Counted from the stretch's first letter, positions 12,334 through 24,198 are shown. The stretch is DNA of 64,000 bases from Thelonectria olida (GCA_020736575.1 JAGPYM010000008.1:1162001-1226000), one strand, 5' to 3'. Made by a program: numbers and translations. The notes: generated by a model not told the origin, from the sequence alone.

Positions 12334-13036
12334 GACCTCAAGGCCTGGCTGTGCAAGTAGAAAAGGTGTGTGTATCGTGATAACGCTGAGGGTATAAGAG
12401 GAACAGGTCCACATCATGTATAGATATTTGTAGCGCATAATGGGCGAACAGGTCATCCGCGGATCACCTCAGTAGAAGAAATCAACCACATTAATCCGTG
12501 GTGGCTACCTAGCCAAAACCACCAAACAATGACACTCACGGCGTATGAGATGGCGAAGGCATCCAAGATGCCATTGTTATGGCACGGCCTTAATGTGTGA
12601 AATTTCTCTATGCGCGAGGCCACCAAATATTCACCCTCCTGAAATGGAGTATCAACCGCACCAAAGACTCCTGGCAACTTGGCCAGCCAACCACATAAAC
12701 CCATAATGCGCCGCTCCCTTCCTGTGCGACCACAAGGGACTTTGAGATGCGAAAAACCCAGGAAATTGGCAATATACCATCGAAGGGAACGCATGGTGTG
12801 CCGGGTTTGGTTGAAGAGGAAATAAAGCGAGAAAGCAACCACAATCGATAATATTTACGGCTTGGGTACCGAAATCCTGGAGAGGCCCTTGGTCCTCAGT
12901 TGAGGGGGGAAATGAAAATAGATTTGTTCCCATTGACTGACAGCCTGCCAAACGCCGAGGTATGATCCGAATCCATCATATGTGACAAGAAAGCCCCAAG
13001 ATCTAATAACCCTGAACAGGCTAAGTCGTGAGCAGA
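12334..13036. other. Convergent intergenic region
   Basis: 3' flanks of Sam35 (+) and Gid1 (-). A minus-strand open frame at 12453-12842 (129 codons, somewhat hydrophobic) has no recognisable domain, and I do not call it a gene. Confidence 0.45.
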
Positions 13037-15332
13037 TTAGATCTGTGTCGACCGTGGAATGCCTTCCAGGGCATCTTCGATGGACACAAAGGCTCCGACC
13101 CCACCGTCCTGGCGAAGATCTTCAAGGAGAACACTAGTTTGTGCATAGAGCGTCTCCAATGCCGCACGGGAAGATTTGCCAAGTGATACTGCGGTGTCTT
13201 GTTAGAAAAGGCATGTTTTGCATCATGTCAAGAAAACTCACATAGGATAGCCGAGTTGAGCTCTTCAGCGACGGCAACCCTTCCTTTCCGATCCAGAAGG
13301 TGATTCACCTGCGGCTCTTTTAGAGGATTCCGGTACGCCACCAGAGCCCAGATCTCGTTAAGAGCCTTGGACACTTCCTTCCGTGGGTCATTGGCATATT
13401 CGGCCTGGAGAGCCTGACCGTACTCCAACATATTACTCTCGAGCTCAATCAATTCAGTCGGAAGCTCGGTACCGGCAGAGTCGACTGATCCCCAAGTAGG
13501 GTTCCCGCTGCCATTCATGTCCATGTCGATGTCTTGGGGGGCTCCGTCGAGGCCATTGTCCCTCTTATGATCATTCATCATGTTCAATTGTGCTGCTTTC
13601 CGCACCATCTCGATAAAGCGCCTGCATCGTAATCTGAAGTAGACATGTTCGTTGTCCTGAAGGACGTGAGGGTAATACGCGTTCGTGTACTTAAGAGCCC
13701 GGTCAATATCACCCTCCAAGATCGCTCTTCTGATGCCTGTCTGATGTCAGCTTTGTGTGAGATGCAAATGAAAAAAGCAACTCACGTTGTCGGTTATTGG
13801 CATCCTCGTCATCTCTAATGTTGACACCAGCGACTCTGACGTTTGGATCGAGATTGAGAGTCTCCTTTTGCACTCTCATGTCTTCTGCAAACGCTCGCGC
13901 AGTCTCTACATAGCCGTCATGCTGGAGAAACTGAAGAACAAGGGCTTGAATGATGTCTGTCTCGTTCATTCCAGGGACCAGTGTTGACGTGTCCGTAGTT
14001 TCGATAGCTTTGTGCACCTTCTCACGCTCGTCCTTTGAAGGGGTCAGCGAAATCACATTAGATCATTCATGTCGCAAATCACATACCCGCATCAAGTCGT
14101 CGATGTTGTACACAAATGGAGTCTGGCCAAAATTGGCACGAATGCTTTCTCCGGGTTTCTTCAAGCTAATGGCAGGATACAACTTGCCCCGTGTAATCTC
14201 ATTAAAGGCGGTTCCTGAAAAACGACGTTAGTTCAAGAGAACATGAATATACCGGGATTGACTCACCGAGTTTGACTCCGTTTTTGGTGAAAAATGCCGT
14301 ATTATCTCGGAAGCTGATGCCACAACCAATTACATCGTCCTTGTTATACCGTGGGCCGAAATGACGGCCTATGTTTTGGCCCGTAAAGCATCGTCCGTCA
14401 TCGCCATGATATCCCCATGCCTCAGGTTCCCACCCAATCGGTCGTGACAGCGTTGCTGCCTTTGTGGAAAACCCAATTCCTATCGTCGCACTAGTTGTTC
14501 GTTAGCATTTCTGTCGCCGCCGTTCAACGTTAAAAACCGGGACGACATACTCTTCTCGCTTTGCTGACAAAATCTCGACCTCAAAGTAGTAAATTCCACA
14601 CTGAGAAGGCATGAAATGGTCGGCACGGACTGCACAGGCTTCGTGGTCGCGGTCGCGGTCATGGGGGTTCTTTGGCCCAACGTACTTTACGCTGAGGCCA
14701 TCAGGTTGGATCTCGATACCACCCCATTGATCGTCCTTGTTCCATTTTGAGGGCAGGAGGGGCAGGGAATCCTCGTCCTCTATCGGCTGAGGACGCTCGA
14801 TGACGGTGTGTGACATGCCTCGGTGAGAGCCTGAAGGAAGAGGGTGCTGTAAAGTGGTCAGATTGTGAGCGCCGTTGGCCGATGTTCGAGTTGATTCCCG
14901 GGCCTGGAGCTTGGACTGGTGTGCCTCTTCAAGCTTCTGGATGTACGTGGAACCCTCGAGGTACGATGGGACAAAGAAACTCTCGTCGTCGTTCTGAGAG
15001 GAGCCGTCGGCAGCTTCGGCGGTCATAAGCATGTTGAAAGCTCGCGAAAAAGATGGCAGACCACCCCTCCAAGCGCGGGTGGCGCTCGCAGCTTCAGCAC
15101 CCTCCATCTCTATCCCGAGACCGCCAATATCCATCGAACCCCCAAACGTCAGGTCGCCAGTCGAGTTGAGGATCGAAGTTCGGGCAGGGTGCGAGTAAAA
15201 GTTGGCTGGTGCCCCCAGGCTGCCGTACGGGGAGGAAAAGAGGGGAGGGATGCGGGTGCGAGCTGTTGGGGTAGTGGTGGACGAGGATGGTTCTTGGAAG
15301 GACGAGGAGTCGTGTGGGAAGGAACCAGCCAT
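13037..15332 (-). CDS. VID30: GID ubiquitin ligase subunit Gid1/Vid30 (RanBPM-like: SPRY-LisH-CTLH-CRA)
   Basis: Six exons on the minus strand (15332-14551, 14490-14267, 14214-14087, 14032-13786, 13736-13242, 13188-13037) give 675 aa with every junction in frame. The N-terminal 180 residues are disordered and Ser/Pro-rich. SPRY follows at about 190-375: LPSKWNKDDQWGGIEI, GIYYFEVEILSAKRE, then TIGIGFSTKAATLSRPIGWE and WGYHGDDGRCFTGQNIG. LisH is at about 400-425 (LVLQFLQHDGYVETARAFAE). CTLH starts near 461 (RAILEGDIDRALKYTNAYYP) and CRA runs to the C-terminus (LSLGKSSRAALETLYAQTS). In yeast this scaffold recruits Gid4 and Gid8 to degrade gluconeogenic enzymes when glucose returns. The same role is inferred here. 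For the first intron the acceptor CTAG before TGCGACG was chosen over a later ATAG, because only it keeps the SPRY frame. An ATG 18 codons upstream (15386) is also possible. Confidence 0.88.
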
Positions 15333-18076
15333 GATCCTACGCAGGGTCGAGGTGGGAGAAGTTTCTCGGCCACAAACGAGAGACACAGGCTGGGGAAGGT
15401 CCTTTGCAGGACGAAGCTCGTGGGGTGGTGTTTCTTGGCCGGGAGGCTGCAGATATAGCGGGCACCACGGTGACCGATATGCCGAATCGACGAGGGAAGG
15501 TTTCGACGTTCGATCGAGGAAAGGTAAATGACTCGACGAGCAATATTAGGGCGGAGGGAGCGTTAGATGGGCGACGAGTTTACGGTATGGCGTCAATCAA
15601 CGAGCGGTTTGCGGTTCAGGCCAGCGGACGTCTGGACTCTGGCGTGTGAGAGTCGTAGACTGAGCAGAGCGGAGAACGGAGAGCGGATGGGGTGGAGGTG
15701 CTGCCGTTAACGTGCCGTCACCATACTTGATTGACCCGCTTTCGCTAGGCTCATCCATCCAAGTGAATGCGGAACGAGAGTGGTGCCGCTTTAGAGCTAC
15801 TAGGGAAGAGAGCAGTACATCCTGGCATTTGTGTATACATGTGTTCACCAGATTCGTCAACCTAAACATCTTTATAGCATCCTAATTTTCCAACATGTGT
15901 AGTTGAGCAACATGAAAAACGGTTCGGTGGAAGTATTTCAAGTCACCAACAGAGGACCGAGTTCGCAGAGAGTGACGACGGAGTTTTGATAGAGGACTAT
16001 CTGGAGGTCACGCGAATTGGTTTCAACAAGGCCCGGCACTAGTGCGCCTGCAAATAGTGGCTGGGTCTTCATAATCAACTACATTTTGAATCGACTGTGA
16101 TAGAAAAAAATGTTGACTGATGTGAATATTGCATAGAAGCCAGCGTGAAAGCAGTTGAGCCATGGGAGCATGCTAAAAGCGGCAGCGACCTCGTTCCCAG
16201 TCTGTCATAGCTTCTCACCTCCCGGCACTTGGTACGTATCTTGATGCATCCCGTCACGGGCACCATCACTAACAGATGACGAAGACCAATTATGAAAAGA
16301 AGACTACCTGGTTAATTAATCGGGTAGAACTTCAGGCGAGAATGAAGAATGAGCGCTGCCATGGCTCATGTCTTTCCTCTTTGGTACAAACATCCTTGAC
16401 AACTCACCTCATTGGAGCTTCGAGACTATTCGTACACTGCTTGGTTCCAACCCAGCCAATGGTAGAGCCCCCAACACCAGGGAAAGATGCAGGGGTGTCG
16501 GGCGATTAGCGATGAAATCCGTGTGGTTGACCCTGTTAACAGCGCAATCGCGGTTAACGATTCCAGCTTCTCATCACGAGGGCAACAACTGATCAATTTC
16601 AGGTGATGCCGATGGCAAGAATCCGTCGCTGATGCAAGCCTCAAGACCCGCCCCCAAAGCTACCGAGTAACGAAGCCGCTTTACTCAAACGAGTTTTTGT
16701 TCTTCCTGTCGGTTTCCCCGCTGTTGCGCGGCCGAGTGAACCTGGGGATCCTCCGCCCACGCCCGGTGATATTGCAGGTTTTTAAATGTACTCCATGTAC
16801 CTTCTTATGGAAAAACAGTAGCTCAGGCCTTTGCGCTGCGAGATTGGGATCCCGCTGATCAGGCCAGTTTCCGAATCCAACCCCCTCGTTGTTTGCTGGT
16901 CTTGGCGGGTTTGATGTCGTCCATGCCGAAAATGATGAGAGATGTGACTGGATAACAGATGATGAGTTGGTGAGATGGATGGGCGACTTTTTGGTCTTCC
17001 TCTTTCAGCTACTCTCAGTCAGCCACGACAGAAAAAAGCAACGAAAGGGTCAAAAAAAGCTCTCAGGCTCTCCGGCTCTCAGGCCTCGAACTCTCGCTAA
17101 AATACGGATTCCAACCAGAGGCCAAGTTGTACAGGTAACTATCAAATCGACTTGAAGCCAGATTCTTCCCTGTCGACCTCCATCCCACGTCGGCGCACTT
17201 CCCGGGCCCGGAGCAGATGACTAAGCTCACATTCAACCACAGACCACTCTCAGCGGCATCGAGACCAACAACTCGCTGTCGTCGGTCACTTTCGATCCAA
17301 AGCACAGTATCCACATGCGGCCATTGAACATCCCAATCCGCTCCATCGCCAGCTCAGGTGATCAGTCTGGAAATTTCCATTCAAATTATCAAGCCAGAAC
17401 GGTCGCTGCCGACGCTGTGCAGGCGAAACAAGCGAGGTGTGAACCGCCGGACCATGCCGCAAGAGGAGTTTGAGAAAGTGACATGATCACCAGTCCAGCT
17501 AATTACGGTTTCGGAGAACTCTAGAGAGAGCGACTTTTTTTCCCTCACGACAAACCATCGGTGTGGCTCGGATGCCGGCCGCAATCAAGCGCTGATGCCA
17601 CCTTGCCCTTGGCAATCTACCTCAGAATCCATGATACGCTGATCAACGGCGAATTTTTCACACGCCTTCACATCTTAATCGCGACTAATAAATAACAGCA
17701 TCACTGCAGTCAGTGAACACTTCAATTCTTTCTTTAGAGCTCTTCCAGATCTGCCCAGTCTGAAACCATCCAAGTGATGACAATAATGTACAACAAGTAA
17801 GCGCACTCAATAAACCGTTTACTCCCCTCATCGTCCATTTTCGGAGCCTCCTGTTTGTTCCATGCAACGCCGGCGAAATCGATATCGCAAGAATGAAAAT
17901 CAAAACCAGATAACCCAGACGCCACCTCTTCATGTAAAGTCTATAGAGTCATGCCTTGTCCAGTTACTTGGCAAGTGTCGGCTCTGTGATACCATAAACT
18001 CCGCCATATCGTTGCCTTGTGTATTAAAACAGTCCCAATATCCAGGGACGAGAAATATAAATGCGCAGTCCAAGTC
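15333..18076. other. Intergenic region, 2.7 kb
   Basis: The left end is the Gid1 promoter and leader. The right end is the 3' flank of Ies4. In between I see no reliable gene. A minus-strand frame at 17685-17933 starts with a signal-peptide-like stretch (MKRWRLGYLVLIFILAISIS) but is only 82 codons. A second frame overlaps it, and the two cannot both be real, so this is at most a weak small-ORF candidate. Confidence 0.4.
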
Positions 18077-18998
18077 CTATGAGGCAGCAGCAATGGCCAT
18101 CGGGGCGGGCGCAGCGGGCGCAGGGGAAGAAGGGTTGATGCTGGGAGCGCTTTGCATTTCCACGTCGACGCCGCTGTTGCTGTTGCTGGCGCTGTTTCCT
18201 TCCTGGCCATTCTGTTTATTCTCCTTGCTACTGCTGTCGGCAGATGGGACAGCAGACTCTTCGGTGCTGGAGTCTAGAGCCTTCTTTTGAGGAGCAGTCC
18301 ATCGAGGAATCTCCCAGCTGACACCAGTAAAGCTCTTGAGCTTGAAGCCACCCTTGGCCCATTTGCGGCAAGGTTTGCCAGAGCGATCGAGGGCGCGCAG
18401 CCCAGCGTTGATGGCTCCTTGGTTGGCTTTGGGACCAAGCTTGTGTCCTCCAGCGGTTCGGTTGACAGCGGAATGATCGATCGTACCATCCTCACTAGAT
18501 ACAATTGTCAGCACGATCAAACTCTGGCTGATTGAGCAGGGAGTTGAGGAATTGCCGATTGACAACCCTCAATATGGATGGAAATTAATTCACTTACAGT
18601 CTAGGCTTCTTCTTGGGACCTGGCTTTCCTCGAGGCTTGGGCGTACCGTCTCCATTGGCAGCTGAGCGCTTCACACCCTTCTTCTTTGGACCGTCGGGAG
18701 GTCCCATGGCAGACGGCGCAGGAGTGCCATCGCCGTTGGTGCCTTCGGCCGCGGGCGTGGCAGCATTAGAGTCGGTTGCATTATCGCCGGTCGAGGCAGG
18801 CTGTGTAGAGGTGGCATCGGGGGCAGGTGAATCGACCGTCTCTTTGACTTCCTTCTCGGGGGACTCTTCTTTGACGGGGAGAGGCTCAAGACCCAAGGCC
18901 TCGCGTAGCTTCGCAGGCGAGAGGGTGAGGGCGACGAGGAGGCTCGCTTTGGCGCTGGACTTGCGACGGCCGTTGGCAGACTTGGCTGGAGGAGCCAT
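18077..18998 (-). CDS. IES4: INO80 chromatin-remodelling complex subunit Ies4-like protein
   Basis: Two exons on the minus strand (18998-18598 and 18494-18077) give 272 aa. The 103-nt intron begins GTAAGT. Acceptor CTAG before TGAGGAT keeps the frame, giving KKKPRLEDGTIDHSA. The N-terminus MAPPAKSANGRRKSS followed by ASLLVALTLSPAKLREAL is the short conserved Ies4 strand. A low-complexity Ala/Pro/Glu middle follows, then a basic KPRGKPGPKKKPRL patch (AT-hook-like). The best conserved block is GHKLGPKANQGAINAGLRAL then DRSGKPCRKWAKGGFKLKSF. The tail is Ser/Asn/Ala-rich. Ies4 is a small INO80 subunit, a target of checkpoint kinases in yeast. The assignment rests on this block as I remember it from fungal homologues, so the subunit name is less certain than the orthologous family. 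An in-frame ATG exists 25 codons upstream. Confidence 0.7.
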
Positions 18999-21652
18999 GG
19001 CTGTGGTTCGCAAAGCGTGTTTGGTGTTGAATGCTTGGAGAGGTGTGGAAGCGGCGATTAGGTAAGATGTCAAGGGTGTTGATGCTCTTGAGAGATGATG
19101 ATGCAGAAGAAGGGAGTAGGCGAGCGCGGGTCAGCGGCGTGAGGGAGTTTTTGGGGATGAGCTGGTGACGGGAGAAGCGGCAAATGACCTTGTGCTGGTG
19201 GTGATCCGGCGTGGTCAGGGGTGGTGGGCTTGGGGCTTGCGTGGAGCGGAGCGGGAGATTTGTTAGTAGCTGGCGTTGGCGATGGTCATGGCGGATTTTT
19301 GCTGGCGTCGTGGTGATGGGGATGGGAGCGCGATGATGGAGCGATGCGAAGCGTGGGAGAAGGGGGAGATGATGAGGATGATGAGAGAAAAGTGGAAGAA
19401 GAGGAACGGGGGGTGGGCGTCGTGTCTTTCAGGTTTTGGGGCCTTGGTCTCATTGTCATTTTCATTTTGGGGCCCGGAGGCGGCGCACAATAAAAATCGG
19501 TTGGTAAAGGTTCTTCTTGTTCGTGCTCGCACTGGCACTGGCACTCTCGCTGCCTCTGGACGCGGACGCAGACGCAGAATGGCAGAAAATCGACGCCCAG
19601 CACCAGCCGCAACGACGTGACGCCTGGACTGGGGGCGAGGTTCCGGGGACGGCACCTTACCGCAATGGGTTTAGCGCTACATGGGTTTATGCACTTAGGA
19701 GGGCTTATCGAGGGTTGTCGCCTCGACAAAGGGATGGAATGGACCCACCGCGACATGCATTCAATCACTCTTTTTGCAACCTTGCTCCTGCTTGCGCGCC
19801 CAGACTCTCTCCCTTTATTGCGGTAAGCCACGGTACGTACCGCTGTACCTTGCTTTTTTGGCTCCAAACGGGATCCCAATGGTGGCACACCTTCTGTCTC
19901 CCGCAGGATCCGCCTTCCGTCCACTCGGCCACTGAGAGCAGTTCCTCCCGTCTGTCTGGCGGTGCACTGGCCAATAAGAGACCATGGTCCCCCGAAGGGC
20001 TACCCTTGGAAACCCGGATCATCGATGGGGGGGTGGTACGTACCTTTAATTGAGGGAACCTCAAATCCCTTTTCAACCAGTCTCTCCATCACCACCAGCT
20101 CAGTCAGACAGCCCAAGTATCGGCCATGGTGGCCTGGGCCTCTGGGGCTGACTGTCCCTAGCCACGAAGGGGTGTCACCACGCCCGCCGATGGACCATGG
20201 ACAAGCAATCTGCACAAATCATTCTCTGCGCGAAGGAGCCCGCCCAAAGAGCGCGATGCATCACAAGTCTCGATGAAGGCGTTCACAGACGATCGCACCT
20301 CCGACGCCGGAACCTTCCAAGCTGCTTGGGCAGGTTCACGCGAGAGTTTTTCGTGACAAGGCGATGACGGAGTTGCGGAGAGCCGGAACTGCAAACAATG
20401 ATCGAATTTCCCCTCACGACCCCGAACAGCTTGGAAGGGGTCACGCTGCTCATCGTGACAACCTGACTTTGTGACGGACCAAAATGGAGATGGAGACGGG
20501 CCCCTGCCTTGACGGTGGCGGATTTCACCGACTTGATTTCGCGGCCCACGACGCTCATTATTACATGGATGGGAGCAATTATCAAGCAAAGCCCTAGAGT
20601 TTGAGACGGGATATTTCCTCCAGCACCGCACTCGATGGTTACGAGTCATCTCCAGCTAAGGTCACCAACAAGCTCAACAAGCCATCGCTCCTCTGACTCT
20701 GACTCTCTCCCACCACCCAAAACTCTTGTCAAGTTGTCTCTTCCATGTGGATGGAGACAACATGGTCCCAAAGTAGATCCACCAACATCTGTTGAGTGCG
20801 CGCCAACTTATTGCCCTCCCTTTTCATCCCGCACTTGCATCGCCGAATCAGCCAACAATACGAATGCAAAAGGGCAGCAGAAAACGGGGCTATTGATGCG
20901 ATGCTGAAGCAAGGGGGCAGAAAGAAGCGATGCATCATTTCGCACGGAGGATGGCCTCGGACACCAACGCCATTTCCCCCCTCTATGGACACATGTGCCT
21001 TTGCATTACGGTAAGCAGACCGACAAGGCATCATCCCCATGCCCATCCTCCATTGCCCACACATGCTCTGTCATTCTCGCCGCCCACAGAGCCCGATGGT
21101 CCCGACCATGGCCCAACCCGCCTGGCCACAACCCAAAAAAGAGGCTCGACTGAGCGGATTTCGTCACGTTCCGAACCAAGCTGCCCAAGCCAGAGTCAAG
21201 GCATCATTTTAACCCGGGACGCGCCGGCAGCAGCATATAACTACTTCTCTCTGAATTACGATGCACCCTACAGAGGTCAACCCCAGAGAAGGACACCTCT
21301 CTGCCTCTCCTCATCTTATCTCCGTCTCGCCAACATCTAATCACGTAAATACGAAGCCGGCAACAATTGAATTACCGCCGCTTCTCGATCGACGAAAGCT
21401 CCGTCCTCCCGTATGCACCGCGACACTGAGCAAATTGTCGCAGCGTGAAAAATTCAAGCCCATGCTTTCGTCATAACATTCCACCACGAGTTAGCTTCAA
21501 CCACTTCTGCATTTATGCGTCATTGGACTGCCCAGTCTGCCCTCGTCGCCGTGACAGCTCAGCCAAATACTTCTCATAAATGTTAGGCCGCCCATAGCTC
21601 TAGCATGTCAATACGACGTAGAAGGCCACCTTCACCTCGGTGAATAAGCAAC

Positions 21653-21708
21653 TCAACTCAGGTTGAGACACCTTTAGATGAGCCGTTGCCAGCACGATAT
21701 CTGGAATG
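21653..21708 (+). repeat. 56-bp direct repeat, copy 1
   Basis: Begins TCAACTCAGGTTGAGACACC and includes CCGTTGCCAG and ACGATATCTGGAA. It matches copy 2 at 21752-21807 at 50 of 56 positions with no gap. The copies start 99 bases apart. Confidence 0.9.
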
Positions 21709-21751
21709 AAATGCGCACCTACCCGCCATCTGGACTAAATAGGGCGCAGGT

Positions 21752-21807
21752 TCAACTCAGGTTGAGACACCACTATATGACCCGTTGCCAGTACGATATC
21801 TGGAACG
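21752..21807 (+). repeat. 56-bp direct repeat, copy 2
   Basis: Second copy of the element at 21653. It ends about 60 bases before a TATA-like box and 138 bases before the ATG of the secreted-protein gene, so it may be a duplicated promoter element. Confidence 0.9.
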
Positions 21808-21866
21808 CGTTGCTCCTTGCGACGTCCTGCTGTTACGAAGAAGATCAGATACTGTCCAGAGAAAGG

Positions 21867-21872
21867 TATATA
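21867..21872 (+). promoter_or_regulatory. TATA-like box of the secreted-protein gene
   Basis: TATATA, 79 bases before the ATG at 21946 and just after the duplicated element. The position is plausible for a core promoter. The transcription start is unknown. Confidence 0.35.
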
Positions 21873-21945
21873 TGTGCAGAAAGAAATTCACGATAATTGT
21901 TTCAAAAACAAAGTTTCTCACTGCCATCTTTGTTCCTCCGCCACA

Positions 21946-23358
21946 ATGGTTCGCATTCGTCATCTCCTCAGTCTCGTTATTCACTTTCCCTACAGCTTTT
22001 CAGCCGTTCAAAGTTACCTCCCTAGTCTCGAAACCAATCAACCTGTGGTGATACATGAGACAAGTCATCGTAAAGGCTCATCTCAGTTTCACCGAAATCT
22101 GCACCTTGTGCGGGGCTTGGTTGAGACTCGAGACGAGACAGTCGACGTCTCTGTCGAATATCTGTACAGCATCCTGAATGAGATCAAGCTGCTAGAAGAC
22201 AAAGTATTGGCGCTGTTACCCTCTGGCTCCGGATACATCGCAATCCCTTCATCGACCACCCAAGTCAGTGGCGCAGCCTCGTCGCCATCGAATGGGTTGT
22301 CGGGTGGTGCCTTTATTGAGTCAGCGGGAACGGAAAGCCCGACTTCATCAGTAGACATCGAAATTGTCGACGATGACCAGGATGTCCCAGATTACGATAA
22401 TACCACCGACTTGAAGCATATAAGCACGATGCAAGTCTCGTTAGCCGAGCAAACGCAAGACCTGGTTGTGGGAGACTCGGTGGTTTTGGAGTCTATCGAA
22501 CACCCTACAGCCGGACAAACACAAGGCTCCTGGAACGACATGGTGTATTCGAGCTCTGTTCCAGGTTCGTCGGTGGCAGAGACCCAGAGCCTTGATGCCG
22601 CCAGTCTGAGTTCCGTCAGGTCGGTCCAACACGCGGCGTCTGAGCAGGCACAAAACCCGGGCGTTGGAGGGTCGGTGCTTCAAAGCTCGACTCAAGGCTT
22701 GTCAACACAAGAGACAGGGTTTTCAGGCTCTGATAGGGGTGATGGGCCCTCTGGAAATGAGGCTGAGGACGGGGTGAGTGAGAACACCTCTCTTCGACAG
22801 GAGTTTAACGACGCAACAGGTGCTGCTCAGACAAGAAGCCCACGGCAAAGCTCCTCGACACTTGTCACAGTAGTGGGAGACTATCGGACCTCATATGCGG
22901 CTGACGGAAGGACCATGTACTTCGACACGCCAGAACCATATCCCCGAACGACTTCATCGTCCGCGAACGAGGACGGATCGACAACAGGAGAACCTACAGA
23001 CTCCCTCGAATCTCAGGACAATCAGGAACTGACCACCATCGTATTCACATCTACCAACACACGAAGCTCAGCCAGGACGATGACGACGACTCTTACCAAG
23101 TTTCTTCCTCTTCCTCAGACTCGCGATTCGGCAATCTTCATTGAGAGTCTTGGCGTAGCCAACGCAACAGTGACAACTCGCCTATCGTCGGTCGCCAAAG
23201 CAACTGCGGAGACACCGGTAGTTGATTCAGAAACTCACTCATTCGTTCCCCCAGTCATGAGTGTGCCTCGACACAATGCGACTGCCGATGGACCGCTTCG
23301 GAGCGGCTTCAGAACCTTGTCGAAGCCCACAACGAGTGTGGGGGAGGAGGAGGCATAG
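21946..23358 (+). CDS. Secreted Ser/Thr-rich hypothetical protein
   Basis: A single-exon frame of 470 aa starting at the first ATG in frame. The N-terminus (MVRIRHLLSLVIHFPYSFSA) looks like a signal peptide. A short possibly helical segment follows (LYSILNEIKLLEDKVLALL, about residues 80-100). The rest is acidic, Ser/Thr/Gln-rich and low in complexity, as in extracellular or cell-wall proteins. Two imperfect internal repeats are visible: AEQTQDLVVGDSVVLES and SEQAQNPGVGGSVLQSS, about 64 residues apart. There is no transmembrane segment near the C-terminus and no clear GPI signal. I do not recognise a family. Secretion is inferred from the N-terminus only. It may be lineage-specific. Confidence 0.6.
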   Translation: MVRIRHLLSLVIHFPYSFSAVQSYLPSLETNQPVVIHETSHRKGSSQFHRNLHLVRGLVETRDETVDVSVEYLYSILNEIKLLEDKVLALLPSGSGYIAIPSSTTQVSGAASSPSNGLSGGAFIESAGTESPTSSVDIEIVDDDQDVPDYDNTTDLKHISTMQVSLAEQTQDLVVGDSVVLESIEHPTAGQTQGSWNDMVYSSSVPGSSVAETQSLDAASLSSVRSVQHAASEQAQNPGVGGSVLQSSTQGLSTQETGFSGSDRGDGPSGNEAEDGVSENTSLRQEFNDATGAAQTRSPRQSSSTLVTVVGDYRTSYAADGRTMYFDTPEPYPRTTSSSANEDGSTTGEPTDSLESQDNQELTTIVFTSTNTRSSARTMTTTLTKFLPLPQTRDSAIFIESLGVANATVTTRLSSVAKATAETPVVDSETHSFVPPVMSVPRHNATADGPLRSGFRTLSKPTTSVGEEEA

Positions 23359-23677
23359 GGCAGGAAGGATTAGCAATATGGACTTCAGGGGGGTATTTTC
23401 GACTGTTACGGCTTGGGTTGGACATGGGGCATAGAAAGAATTACGTACGAAATAATTACGACGGGCATGATAATGGCAACTTCCTCGTTCTGTTTGGCTT
23501 GACGGTGAAGCAACTGCAAGGATGCGGAGACGGCATATCCGACAACGGACCCTCCCCCAGATAAGGAGTTTGGGACGGCAGAGGGACCCCAGATAGGATC
23601 TGGCAGGCGGGACCCAATGTGAGGGCAATGATGTCGAATCTGAGGCCGTGGACTGGTCCGGGGCCGATATGGTGTAT

Positions 23678-23698
23678 TGGCCGGAACGATTCCGGCCA
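23678..23698. promoter_or_regulatory. Palindrome TGGCCGGAA-N3-TTCCGGCCA
   Basis: A perfect 9-bp inverted repeat with a 3-nt centre. Its core is CGG-N7-CCG, the kind of inverted triplet pair bound by dimeric Zn2Cys6 transcription factors. It shares TGGCCGGAA with the palindrome at 24199. Confidence 0.55.
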
Positions 23699-23701
23699 CG
23701 A

Positions 23702-23761
23702 TGCCCCACACGAGGCCGGGCAGTCTCGGCACCATGTGGGGCAGGGTCCTTTAACTGCCCC
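23702..23761. repeat. Competing inverted repeats
   Basis: TGCCCCACA (23702-23710) is perfectly complementary to TGTGGGGCA (23735-23743). The same right arm, read as GGGGCAG (23738-23744), can instead pair with CTGCCCC (23755-23761). Two mutually exclusive hairpins are therefore possible. Confidence 0.6.
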
Positions 23762-24198
23762 GGGCCACCCACCACAACTCGAGTGTTTGACACGCATCGA
23801 CTTTGCAACGGCTTCTTGGAGAGGATTAGAGAGGAATCATTCCTCGCTATACAGTGTGTCATCTCTATGCTCATAATTACTCGAATCCATCTTCTCGAAA
23901 GACGGAACTGGATCGTCTATCACGTCTATCATCTCTCCAGCAACACAACAACTCAACCCCAATCCCATAGCCTATCTCGCCTCCCGATCCCGCGATAGCC
24001 TCAACACCATGATTTGCCGAGATATGTCACGATTACGAACGCCCGTCGCCATGCACGGCAAATAACGCGCCGCCAACTGCATTCTGTTACGTTTTGCGCG
24101 CGATCGCTGCTCGTGACCTGCTTCAAACCCGTCAACCACGCCCTACACAATCTTGCCTAAGTGCCGATGGCGCATTTCGCCCTCATCCTCCCCGCTCG

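Larger units (their letters stand above)
18999..21945. other. Intergenic region, 2.9 kb
   Basis: The left 600 bases are the Ies4 promoter and leader. The rest holds scattered open frames of at most 210 codons on all frames, none with a recognisable product. The right end, 21653-21945, is the proximal promoter of the secreted-protein gene and carries a duplicated 56-bp element and a TATA-like box, listed separately. Confidence 0.45.

Noticed and set aside
12453..12842. 129-codon minus-strand frame between Sam35 and Gid1
   Set aside because: Overlapped by other frames of similar quality, no domain, and it sits in convergent 3' flanks.
14479..14490. Later acceptor (ATAG before GAATTGG) for the first Gid1 intron
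   Set aside because: It puts the SPRY domain out of frame. The earlier CTAG before TGCGACG restores TIGIGFSTK.
17685..17933. 82-codon minus-strand frame with a signal-like start
   Set aside because: Another frame over the same bases looks equally protein-like. Without a homologue or transcript neither can be chosen.
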